From the NCBI GenBank assembly GCA_039816045.1, contig JBCBYB010000018.1, forward strand, positions 25,037 through 89,036: a stretch of 64,000 nucleotides of DNA, given 5' to 3'. Below the pieces are notes generated by a model. That model made no database searches and was not told the origin of the DNA. It worked only from the letters and a program-made list of their open reading frames with translations. Positions 17,645 to 24,058 of this stretch are shown here, in pieces. The DNA is from Thermohalobaculum sp039816045. GTDB lineage: Bacteria > Pseudomonadota > Alphaproteobacteria > Rhodobacterales > Rhodobacteraceae. A program made the position numbers and the translations under genes. Position 1 is the first letter of the stretch, and every line of letters begins with the position of its first letter.

Positions 17645-17799
17645 GCTCGCCTGCCGTTGCTTCGCCGGAAGTTGAAAGGTTCGTGATGAGATAGCGTAAG
17701 CGTCGGAAATGTGCCGCCAGCTTGCGGCATGTCTTTGACCAACCCCGCCTCATCAGGACCGTCGACACGGCCGCGCATCAGAGGAAATGGAGCGGGCGG

Positions 17800-17837
17800 T
17801 CGGGATCGAACCGACGACATTCAGCTTGGGAAGCTGA
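17800..17837 (-). repeat. attL: displaced 3' part of tRNA-Gly
   Basis: A 38-bp sequence identical to 58468-58505 inside the intact tRNA-Gly gene. To its left, 11 more matching bases (17788-17798) continue the tRNA 3' end including the complement of CCA, with one mismatch at 17799. To its right the sequence becomes unrelated to tRNA. This is the host's original 3' tRNA end, pushed aside by integration. Confidence 0.92.
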
Positions 17838-17893
17838 TCGATTATCAGCGATAACATAGGCTAAGTAATTGTTTTAATTGGGTTAATGGGCGT

Positions 17894-18940
17894 CTATTTG
17901 TTTTCACTCGCCCCGCGTTCGGGACTATTCCGGGAGTATTCTTCGATTCGCTCCAAGCCCTCTCGAATGTCCTGTTCATCGACATGGCTGTATCGCTGGG
18001 TCGATTGCAGGCTTTTGTGAGACAGCGCGCGGCGGAGCGTGAACAGATCACCACCGGCACGGCGCCAGCGCGTTGCAAAGCTGTGGCGCAGATCGTGAAA
18101 GCGGAAGTCGGGAAGGTTGGCGGCATTGAGCGCGTTCGCCCATTGCTTACGCCAACCATCGGCCGATATGGCGCGCCGCGCGCCGCCCCTTGGCTGCCAT
18201 GTGAACACTTCGGCGACACCCTCGACGCGGGGCAGGTTCGCAATGAGCACAACGGCCGAAACGGGAATTGGTAGGGTTTCCCATCGTCCGCCCTTGATCC
18301 GAATGGTCACGCGGGCGCCAGGGAGATCAACGCGGTCCCATGTGAGGCTTCGCGCGCCTCCAAGTCGAATGCCAGTGCTTAGGCAGAACTGCGCTAAGGG
18401 TCTCAAGTCTTCTCTCAGGGCTTCAAACAACCGAAGCTGTTCGCCGCTCGATAGTGCGCGTGTACGCTCTGCCGGTTCCCGCAGCATCAACGCCGGCCAG
18501 TCCAGATCGGGAGTGCTGACCTTGAGGTTGCTCTGACACCAGCGCAAAGCTCGGCGAAGGCATTGAAGCTCACGATTTACGGTGCTGTCTGACACGCGAG
18601 CCCTGCGGCGCCGTGCGTAATCGGTGAGGACTGGAGCGCCGATCTCTGAAATAGGCTCGCCTGGCTTCAGGATCGATAGCAGCGCACGGATTTGGCTGCG
18701 TGTGGTGGCCGCTGAACTTTGGTGCTGGGAAACTGTCTCGAAGTACGTTCCGAGAGCTTGATCAAGCGTCAGCTCCGGTTTGGACGTGATACCCGCCGCT
18801 ATCTCTGCGATCAGCCGATCTATGTACGCCTGCGCGGCCGCCTTGCTTTTGGTGCCTGTAGAGCCGTGAAAGCGACGACCCTGCCGCTGGAAGTCATAGT
18901 GCCAGTACGGGCTTTTTGCGTGCTTGTGGGGCTTTGGCAT
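17894..18940 (-). CDS. int: Phage tyrosine recombinase (integrase)
   Basis: 348 residues. The catalytic set is complete: R192 (STGIRLGGARSL), K216 (RIKGGRW), H282 and R285 (FHDLRHSFATR), H308 (LSHKSLQSTQ) and Y317 (RYSHVD). An N-terminal SAM-like core-binding domain precedes it (about 60-145). It recombines attP with tRNA-Gly and reads toward attL, 57 bp away. Its 5' end overlaps the excisionase gene by about 120 bp, an unusually long overlap. Confidence 0.95.
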   Translation of the reverse strand: MPKPHKHAKSPYWHYDFQRQGRRFHGSTGTKSKAAAQAYIDRLIAEIAAGITSKPELTLDQALGTYFETVSQHQSSAATTRSQIRALLSILKPGEPISEIGAPVLTDYARRRRARVSDSTVNRELQCLRRALRWCQSNLKVSTPDLDWPALMLREPAERTRALSSGEQLRLFEALREDLRPLAQFCLSTGIRLGGARSLTWDRVDLPGARVTIRIKGGRWETLPIPVSAVVLIANLPRVEGVAEVFTWQPRGGARRAISADGWRKQWANALNAANLPDFRFHDLRHSFATRWRRAGGDLFTLRRALSHKSLQSTQRYSHVDEQDIREGLERIEEYSRNSPERGASENK

Positions 18941-19137
18941 GGCGGTTCGGCTCGCTTTGTTTGCGCCGCAATGTAAGAGATGAGATCGTCAAGCTTGTAC
19001 CGTATCCCCCTCTTTCCAATCTTTACAAAGGCAATCCGCCCCATGCTGCGCTCACGCTGAAGCTGGCGCACCGAAAGGCTTAGCCGCGCGGCGGCTTCCG
19101 GCTCTTTAATCAGCTCGATTGCGGAGCAATCAGCCAT
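18820..19137 (-). CDS. Putative excisionase / MerR-like HTH protein
   Basis: 105 residues from the ATG at 19137 (AGGGAG upstream). Residues 10-55 form a helix-turn-helix of the excisionase type (EPEAAARLSLSVRQLQRERS followed by KIGKRGIRYKLDDLISYI). The remaining C-terminal half is basic and reads over the start of int in another frame, so the true functional part is probably the first 65 residues. Location directly before int supports an excisionase role. Confidence 0.7.
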   Translation of the reverse strand: MADCSAIELIKEPEAAARLSLSVRQLQRERSMGRIAFVKIGKRGIRYKLDDLISYIAAQTKRAEPPCQSPTSTQKARTGTMTSSGRVVAFTALQAPKARRPRRRT

Positions 19138-19149
19138 GCCAATCACTCC

Positions 19150-19524
19150 CTATAGATCGTCATAGATCTTCCAGACCGAGCGAAGCATCTCGTGGGCTTC
19201 CCGTCCGAGACCAATCAGCCGCGACATTGCGGATATGCCGTTGAACCTGATGCCTCGCGATCGTTGCCCATGCGCCGTGTAGACGGCGGCGACAAACATC
19301 TGTCGGCCAAGAGTGGTGGCCATTGAATTCCAGTCACGCGCGCATGCCTCGGAGCACGTCAAAGTGTCGGCCCGATGGCCTTTAGGCAGGGGCTGGCCGC
19401 AGTAGTTGCATCGTCCGGGGCGCATAGGGCCTAGGCTTTCAAGGCGCTCGGATCTGCGCGGCACCATGGGCCGATTGCTGCCGACGCGGTTCGGGGGCTT
19501 TTTCATGGCGAGCGGAACATTCAC
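19150..19524 (-). CDS. Hypothetical phage protein with a zinc-ribbon
   Basis: 124 residues from a GTG whose bases overlap the previous stop (GTGA); an ATG at 19506 is an alternative. A treble-clef-like motif CNYCGQPLPKGHRADTLTC...C is present at about residues 39-60. I recognise no family with a known role. It is the fourth gene of a coupled leftward set ending in xis-int. Confidence 0.6.
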   Translation of the reverse strand: MNVPLAMKKPPNRVGSNRPMVPRRSERLESLGPMRPGRCNYCGQPLPKGHRADTLTCSEACARDWNSMATTLGRQMFVAAVYTAHGQRSRGIRFNGISAMSRLIGLGREAHEMLRSVWKIYDDL

Positions 19525-19775
19525 CGGTTGGCGCCCACAACAAGCTCAACGCCATCGCTGGCGAGCACTGCGCGACGCCGCCGGCGCCCCGTTGAGGCTT
19601 CGTTGGCGATTTGCTCCACAGCGGCCTGAACGCGACGGGCGCATGCGGGGCAAAGATCAAAGCTATCTATGACGGCGTGGGCCGCCGGCTCTCCATCGGA
19701 CTGCACTGCGCCAAAGCCGATGGTGTAGGTGGTGCTGGCATCTGCTAGCCCACAGCGGTCGCAAATTCGGCTCAT
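19521..19775 (-). CDS. Small hypothetical protein with two CxxC pairs
   Basis: 84 residues. CDRCG near the N-terminus and CPACARR at about residue 43 could bind one zinc ion. The C-terminal half is basic (GRRRRRAVLA). Its start and stop overlap its neighbours by 4 bp. Function unknown; a DNA- or RNA-binding role is possible from the charge. Confidence 0.6.
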   Translation of the reverse strand: MSRICDRCGLADASTTYTIGFGAVQSDGEPAAHAVIDSFDLCPACARRVQAAVEQIANEASTGRRRRRAVLASDGVELVVGANR

Positions 19776-20053
19776 TGGTCGCCTCTCTGGCGTCTGTTTG
19801 CCTGAAGCTCAAGGAAGCCTGTGGCAATCTGCGTTAGGGGGCCGATGTCTTCCGCTGGGCACTCATGGACTAGCCCCCAGATCTTCTTGCGTGGTCCCTG
19901 CAGATCTTCGATTTCGTTCTCGCCAACCGCGCTCGGATCTGCGGCCAGGTGGAGCGCCATCAACGCGCCGGGATTGCAAAGCCGAAACAGTGTACGACCA
20001 AGTCGGTCAAGCTCGGTTTCGGATCGCCCTCGCATGGCGCTCGCCTCGATCAC
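19772..20053 (-). CDS. Hypothetical phage protein
   Basis: 93 residues, no recognised domain. It is mostly helical in character and acidic in the middle (AVGENEIEDLQ). Four-base overlaps on both sides make it part of the translationally coupled leftward operon. Confidence 0.55.
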   Translation of the reverse strand: MIEASAMRGRSETELDRLGRTLFRLCNPGALMALHLAADPSAVGENEIEDLQGPRKKIWGLVHECPAEDIGPLTQIATGFLELQANRRQRGDQ

Positions 20054-20364
20054 TGCGAAGCGTCTTCGCGCCTGGGGTCGTAACGAAAGGCGCGACGTTT
20101 GTCGCCGATCAGGTTCATCGCCCTGTCAAATATATCAGCCAACCCTGCGGCCTCGGGATCGAGGTCGATCCGGCATGTCGGGACGTAGACCCCATGGCTG
20201 TGGTTCGAAAAGATATCAGCCACGCAAGCCCAGCACGCGCTTTGACGGTCTACAAGCGCATCTGCGCCGGGAAACTCTCGGTTGATAATATTGGCAAGAT
20301 CGGCGCGAACTGCGGCGCGCAACCTGTCAACGTCGAGCGGTTCTTGGGTGGTGGCGGTGGCCAT
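20050..20364 (-). CDS. Hypothetical phage protein, first gene of the leftward operon
   Basis: 104 residues, no recognised domain; two cysteines in a SACWAC motif and a His-rich NHSHGVY stretch stand out. Its only plausible ribosome binding site (GGGAGA) lies inside the right arm of a perfect 10-bp hairpin ending 4 bp before the ATG, which suggests translational control of the whole operon. Confidence 0.6.
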   Translation of the reverse strand: MATATTQEPLDVDRLRAAVRADLANIINREFPGADALVDRQSACWACVADIFSNHSHGVYVPTCRIDLDPEAAGLADIFDRAMNLIGDKRRAFRYDPRREDASQ

Positions 20365-20367
20365 AGA

Positions 20368-20399
20368 GTGTCTCCCAGCGCGGTTGCGTTGGGAGACAC
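20368..20399 (-). promoter_or_regulatory. Perfect hairpin that would hide the ribosome binding site of the leftward operon
   Basis: Arms GTGTCTCCCA and TGGGAGACAC (10 bp each, 12-bp loop). In the leftward transcript the second arm contains GGGAGA, 9 bases from the ATG at 20364. A folded stem would block initiation. It could instead be a terminator after the repressor gene (no T run follows) or a protein-binding palindrome. Confidence 0.6.
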
Positions 20400-20420
20400 A
20401 TGCACGCTTAAATCGTGCAT
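20400..20420. promoter_or_regulatory. Dyad operator candidate
   Basis: Perfect dyad ATGCACG-7 bp-CGTGCAT directly beside the hairpin. Half-sites of the same look (ATGCATG) occur in the repressor/cro interval at 21126 and 21151. A CI- or Cro-type protein is the obvious candidate binder. Confidence 0.45.
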
Positions 20421-20454
20421 TGCAAGCTCCAAGCGGTGCTTGACTATGTTTATT

Positions 20455-21072
20455 TCATGCAGGCGGGGATGCGACCGCCACCACCGGCCCCATAACAGCC
20501 GCCCTCTGATCCATGTCGTAGACGTCCGACGAATCATAGGAATAACGCAAGCCAACCACCCGATTTCCGGTTAGTCGGCCTATCTTTGTGCGCCCTACCA
20601 TGCCGCTTTCATCAACGACACTTATCAGAACGAGGTCGCCATCACCCGGTCGGCCAGCCAGGTCGACGACCACAATCGCGTCAGGCCCCGTCGCGATTAG
20701 GCCATGAGCGTTGCGTACTGTGAAGGCCGAAGGGTGCCGTGCGCCCGGCGCCAAGCTAAGCGGATCAAAAGCGTTCGACCCTGCGTCAGGCCCGTGAAAC
20801 GGTTGGATTTCCGGTTCAGCAAAGCCTTTGGGCCGCTCCTTGCTGTCATCCGTGTCGCCTTGAAGATAAGCGACCGTAGTGCCGAGCGCTTCGGCGAGCT
20901 TCTCTAGTGTCGCAAAGGTCGGATTGCCTGATCGGCCACTCAAGATGTGGCCAACGAGATTGGGATTCGTGCCAACCTGCAAAGATAGTGATCGGGCAGA
21001 CATCTTCGGGCGCTCGTTAAGGAGCTCCTCAAGTCGGCGGCGGATAGCGTCTGATCTGGTGTCCCTGCTCAT
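20455..21072 (-). CDS. CI-like lysogeny repressor (HTH plus S24-like domain, catalytic Ser not apparent)
   Basis: 205 residues. HTH_3 domain at about 25-65 (SARSLSLQVGTNPNLVGHIL). The C-terminal half has the LexA/CI fold pattern: RPGDGDLVLI (about 141-150) and a lysine in RTKIGRL (K163). Where S24 proteins have a Gly-x-Ser-Met motif, this protein reads VRNAHGLI (119-126), so the nucleophile seems absent. It should bind operators and form dimers but may not self-cleave. It is divergent from the Cro-like gene. Confidence 0.85.
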   Translation of the reverse strand: MSRDTRSDAIRRRLEELLNERPKMSARSLSLQVGTNPNLVGHILSGRSGNPTFATLEKLAEALGTTVAYLQGDTDDSKERPKGFAEPEIQPFHGPDAGSNAFDPLSLAPGARHPSAFTVRNAHGLIATGPDAIVVVDLAGRPGDGDLVLISVVDESGMVGRTKIGRLTGNRVVGLRYSYDSSDVYDMDQRAAVMGPVVAVASPPA

Positions 21073-21125
21073 GATCGCATTTTATTGCGCGCGGCTTAGC
21101 GCATGGTGCAGGTTCTGCCTTGAAA

Positions 21126-21158
21126 ATGCATGATATGTCGTGTAGCCAGAATGCATGA
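21126..21158. promoter_or_regulatory. Candidate operator half-sites in the repressor-cro interval
   Basis: ATGCATGA occurs at 21126-21133 and 21151-21158, 25 bp apart, in the 94-bp gap between the divergent repressor and Cro-like genes. The spacing is close to two and a half helical turns. The second copy overlaps the first possible start codon of the Cro-like gene. Confidence 0.4.
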
Positions 21159-21166
21159 CGCATCAT

Positions 21167-21451
21167 ATGAAGCGACCCTATCAAGCTCACTTTCGCCAAA
21201 CCGTTCGTGCTTTTACCTCGCGAACGAGGTGGAGCTACGCGCGTCTGTCAAGAGAGGCTGGCCTCGGCGTAACGTGGGTTTCCTCGGCGATGCGTCGTGG
21301 AAACTTTAACGTGGCCTGTGCCGAGCAAGTTCTCCAGGTGATCGACCTGAACTCGCCTGGATCAATAGAAGCGCTCACATCAGTTGGGCGCTTCTCCGCT
21401 TGGGTTGATGGGCAGGACTGTGTTTTTGTTGCTGGTGAGGGCCAGTTGTGA
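21167..21451 (+). CDS. Cro-like small HTH protein
   Basis: 94 residues from the ATG at 21167; the ATG at 21155 would add four residues but lies in a candidate operator. A helix-turn-helix is seen at about 25-50 (SYARLSREAGLGVTWVSSAM). It is the first rightward gene opposite the repressor, the usual place for Cro. No other domain is visible. Confidence 0.6.
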   Translation: MKRPYQAHFRQTVRAFTSRTRWSYARLSREAGLGVTWVSSAMRRGNFNVACAEQVLQVIDLNSPGSIEALTSVGRFSAWVDGQDCVFVAGEGQL

Positions 21452-21564
21452 CCCTCGTCCCCGCATATGGTGGCCCCCTTGGCCCGTCATCTTCTCGCAT
21501 CGTCGAAGCCTCCAAAAGTGGTTCCCGCCGTGACAAGCGGAACCATACGGCGGAGGCTTCAACC

Positions 21565-21786
21565 ATGTCGTTCGAAAAGTTTTTCCAAAACAGTTTCAAA
21601 GACTTCTTGGAAGAGAAGTTTCCACGGGACGCAACCGCGGCGGCATTCTTCGAGGTTCGCGAGAAGACGGTTGAGAACTGGCGTGCTGGTGTGAATTCGC
21701 CAAGCGGCCGGCATCTCGCGCGGGCGTTGAATGATGACGAATTGCGCCCCGCGCTGATCCGCCATCTTACGGGGGTGGCGGCATGA
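21565..21786 (+). CDS. Small DNA-binding-like phage regulator
   Basis: 73 residues from the ATG at 21565 with GGAGG upstream; the longer open frame before it was rejected. The stretch AAAFFEVREKTVENWRAGVNSPSGRHLARAL resembles a helix-turn-helix that contacts DNA. It overlaps the next small gene by 4 bp (ATGA). Possibly a CII-like or delayed-early regulator. Confidence 0.65.
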   Translation: MSFEKFFQNSFKDFLEEKFPRDATAAAFFEVREKTVENWRAGVNSPSGRHLARALNDDELRPALIRHLTGVAA

Positions 21787-21914
21787 TCGCGCTAGAGCGG
21801 ATTGCGCTGATTGCGGTTCTGCAACTTTGCCTTTGGGCAAATCTTCGCACCCGGTGGCTGTCCAAGCGGATTGATGCGCGCTTGTCGAAGATCGAGGCGG
21901 AGCAATCGCTATGA
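21783..21914 (+). CDS. 43-residue single-pass membrane peptide
   Basis: The ATG overlaps the preceding stop. Residues 3-20 (ALERIALIAVLQLCLWAN) form one membrane segment, followed by a basic then acidic tail. Coupling to the HTH protein suggests it is translated. Function unknown; superinfection exclusion peptides are often of this size. Confidence 0.5.
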   Translation: MIALERIALIAVLQLCLWANLRTRWLSKRIDARLSKIEAEQSL

Positions 21915-22012
21915 GTGGAGTTAGCCCACGTGCGCTGCTCGCCAGCCCTTCACAGAGATTGGCGGGGATCACCTGCCTAACCGAGCCTCACCCGAGGCCC
22001 TCCCTGTTAACT

Positions 22013-22048
22013 CCCCAGCCGGGCGCTTGCTCGTGCTGGGGTCTTTTT
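22013..22048 (+). terminator. Intrinsic terminator of the early right transcript
   Basis: Stem CCCCAGC / GCTGGGG with a GC-rich loop followed by TCTTTTT. It separates the immunity genes from the replication genes and may be a site for antitermination. Confidence 0.75.
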
Positions 22049-22061
22049 CGGGAGGCGTCAC

Positions 22062-22373
22062 TTGAGCCCTGAGCCCAAGATACGGCGCGAGGATTGCTCA
22101 GTCCCGAGCCCGACCGAAGGCTACAAAGGGCCGGGGCGTTACGTCGTGTCCGAGGCCAGGGAGAACCCGGCTTGCGCACGGGTGGCGATCGAAGCCGATT
22201 TTCACCTTTGGTGCGCGGTTGCGCGCGCCTCTGCCATTTGGGCGCGCGCCGGGCATCGGGATGTGGATGCGGAGTATTGGCGGGATCTGCGCGAGCAGTG
22301 GCTTGATTGCCTGCTTCTCTACAAGGCCGGCGTCTCTCGAATGAAGGGCGCACGGCATGGCGGGCGCCTGTAA
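22062..22373 (+). CDS. Hypothetical phage protein
   Basis: 103 residues from a TTG with GGGAGGC just upstream. No family recognised. A Trp-rich helix region (EYWRDLREQWLDCLLLYKAG) is near the C-terminus. Its end overlaps the methyltransferase start by 17 bp. Confidence 0.55.
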   Translation: MSPEPKIRREDCSVPSPTEGYKGPGRYVVSEARENPACARVAIEADFHLWCAVARASAIWARAGHRDVDAEYWRDLREQWLDCLLLYKAGVSRMKGARHGGRL

Positions 22374-23619
22374 TGTGCGCGGCACATACTACAACGAATG
22401 GGACGTCAAGGCCGCGGCGTGGCTCCGAGAGCTTATCCGGTGCGGTCACCTGCCTGACGGAGAGGTTGACGAGCGATCTATCTCGCACGTGGACCCAAGT
22501 GACCTTGCCGGGTTTCGCGCCTGTCATTTCTTCGCCGGAATTGGTGGATGGCCCTACGCCCTCCGGCTCGCGGGGTGGCCAGACGACAGACCAGTCTGGA
22601 CGGGCTCACCACCATGTCAGCCCTTCTCACCAGCCGGGAAAGGGCTCAGCCGCGACGATCCCCGCCACCTTGCCCCCGCGTTCATCCGACTGGTCGGGGT
22701 CTGCCGCCCCCCAGTGCTGTTTGGCGAGCAAGTCGCCGGCGCGAAGATCCTCGGAAAGGTTGCAGGCCGCGCTCGGCGAGGCGCTGCAACGGCGCCAGAG
22801 TGGGCATGGTTCGATGATCTATCGGACGGTTTGGAAGCACACGGTTACGCCGTTGGGGCGGCAGATTTGCCGTCTGCGGGCTTCGGCGGCGCGCACATCC
22901 GGCAAAGGCTCTATTTCGGAGCGGTCCGGCTGGCCGACGCCGACAACCAAGGAGGCGGCGGGCGGCGAATACAAGAACCCAGACAAGGCGATGGCGCGTG
23001 CGATGGGTCCGCACTCGAACGATCTGCGCGACTACGCTCAGATGGCGGGCTGGCCGACGCCAGCGCATCGGGACTACCGGACGCCGAATCTCAAGAGCTA
23101 TGCGGAACGGGGCGGCGGCAAGAAGGGCGAACAGCTTCCGAATGCTGTGCACCATCAGCTTGCGGGTTGGGCGACGCCCGATGCTCAGATCATGAACGAC
23201 GGCGAGACGCTTTCGACCTGGGATATCCGCCAAGCGAAGAACAAGGCCAAGCACGGGAACGGCAACGGGGCGGGAATGCCCCTGGCGATCCAGTGTCAGA
23301 CAATCTCAGGTTGGGCGACCCCGACTGCGGAGGACCATCGGCGCGGCGTGAAGCCCCCGAGGCCACACGACACGGGTGTCCCGCTCTCGCAGATGGTGGC
23401 GCTGATCGAAGGCCCTGCACGCCTCTGTACGGATGGCACGATGCTGACTGGCTCCGATGCCGGGATGGCAAGTGGAGGCCGGTTGAGCCCGGCGCATTCC
23501 CGCTGGCTGATGAGATACCCGCCCGAGTGGTGCGACTGCGCGGTTACGGCAATGCGATCGACCCCGAAGTCGCCGCGGCGTTCATCGAAGCGTTCGACGA
23601 AGCGGGAGGGGTGATGTGA
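22357..23619 (+). CDS. Phage DNA cytosine-5 methyltransferase
   Basis: 420 residues. Motif I FFAGIGGWPYALRLAGW, motif IV SPPCQPFSPAGKG with catalytic C87, a diverged motif VI (FGEQVAG where ENV is usual), motif VIII GAHIRQRLYF, and motif X YGNAIDPEVAAAFI. It would methylate cytosines in phage DNA against host restriction. Between about 22930 and 23400 this frame is low complexity (Arg, Gly, Ala, Ser) while the +1 frame looks protein-like. The target-recognition region therefore coincides with a second coding-like frame. Confidence 0.8.
   Translation: MAGACNVRGTYYNEWDVKAAAWLRELIRCGHLPDGEVDERSISHVDPSDLAGFRACHFFAGIGGWPYALRLAGWPDDRPVWTGSPPCQPFSPAGKGLSRDDPRHLAPAFIRLVGVCRPPVLFGEQVAGAKILGKVAGRARRGAATAPEWAWFDDLSDGLEAHGYAVGAADLPSAGFGGAHIRQRLYFGAVRLADADNQGGGGRRIQEPRQGDGACDGSALERSARLRSDGGLADASASGLPDAESQELCGTGRRQEGRTASECCAPSACGLGDARCSDHERRRDAFDLGYPPSEEQGQARERQRGGNAPGDPVSDNLRLGDPDCGGPSARREAPEATRHGCPALADGGADRRPCTPLYGWHDADWLRCRDGKWRPVEPGAFPLADEIPARVVRLRGYGNAIDPEVAAAFIEAFDEAGGVM
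22814..23614 (+). CDS. Overlapping +1-frame protein with repeated GWxTP motifs
   Basis: A 435-codon open frame (22307-23614) overlaps the methyltransferase almost entirely. From the internal ATG at 22814 it encodes a believable protein: MIYRTVWKHTVTP, then four GW[PA]TP motifs near 22940, 23050, 23170 and 23320, and a conserved-looking tail HSRWLMRYPPEW. Third codon positions here are strongly G/C (about 29 of 35 codons in the 22937-23040 stretch), as expected of the real frame. From memory, GWPTP proteins occur in phage genomes, sometimes annotated as methyltransferases. Start and function are unproven. Confidence 0.5.
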   Translation: MIYRTVWKHTVTPLGRQICRLRASAARTSGKGSISERSGWPTPTTKEAAGGEYKNPDKAMARAMGPHSNDLRDYAQMAGWPTPAHRDYRTPNLKSYAERGGGKKGEQLPNAVHHQLAGWATPDAQIMNDGETLSTWDIRQAKNKAKHGNGNGAGMPLAIQCQTISGWATPTAEDHRRGVKPPRPHDTGVPLSQMVALIEGPARLCTDGTMLTGSDAGMASGGRLSPAHSRWLMRYPPEWCDCAVTAMRSTPKSPRRSSKRSTKREG

Positions 23620-23749
23620 TGGTCATCGCAACATTCATGTACGCGCCAACAGGGGGCCTTTTGTTTTGTGCGCCCCAACCCTGCCTGAAACCCAAGGCGC
23701 CCACACAGCCCCTGCCCCACCGCAAAACTGTACAAACTAGGAGATCTCT

Positions 23750-24058
23750 ATGCCGGATCGTTTCGAGAAGATCGACGGCGCTTTCGCCACCGTCATCATT
23801 AAACCGGGGATCTACCGCGAGGCGGATCTTTATAGGCGCGGTGATCGGGCGTTTGTTGGCTATGGCCGGGGGTTCGTTGCCATCAATCCGCAGGGGCACA
23901 CAAGCCACCCGAGCGTGCAATGCGACCCCAAGGACATCGATATGTCGGAGGCTGACGTTGAGTTGGTCCCGGCTGGGCACCGCTTTGAGGTGAAGCCGAA
24001 GGCGGGTCGATCGCCGGCAAAGCTTAGGGGTGTCGATGGGGGGCGCCGCAACCGATGA
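23750..24058 (+). CDS. Hypothetical phage protein
   Basis: 102 residues from the ATG at 23750 with AGGAGA upstream. No domain recognised; a beta-rich N-terminal half with PGIYREADLYRRGDRAFVGYG. It overlaps the clamp gene by 4 bp, so it likely belongs to the replication group. Confidence 0.6.
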   Translation: MPDRFEKIDGAFATVIIKPGIYREADLYRRGDRAFVGYGRGFVAINPQGHTSHPSVQCDPKDIDMSEADVELVPAGHRFEVKPKAGRSPAKLRGVDGGRRNR

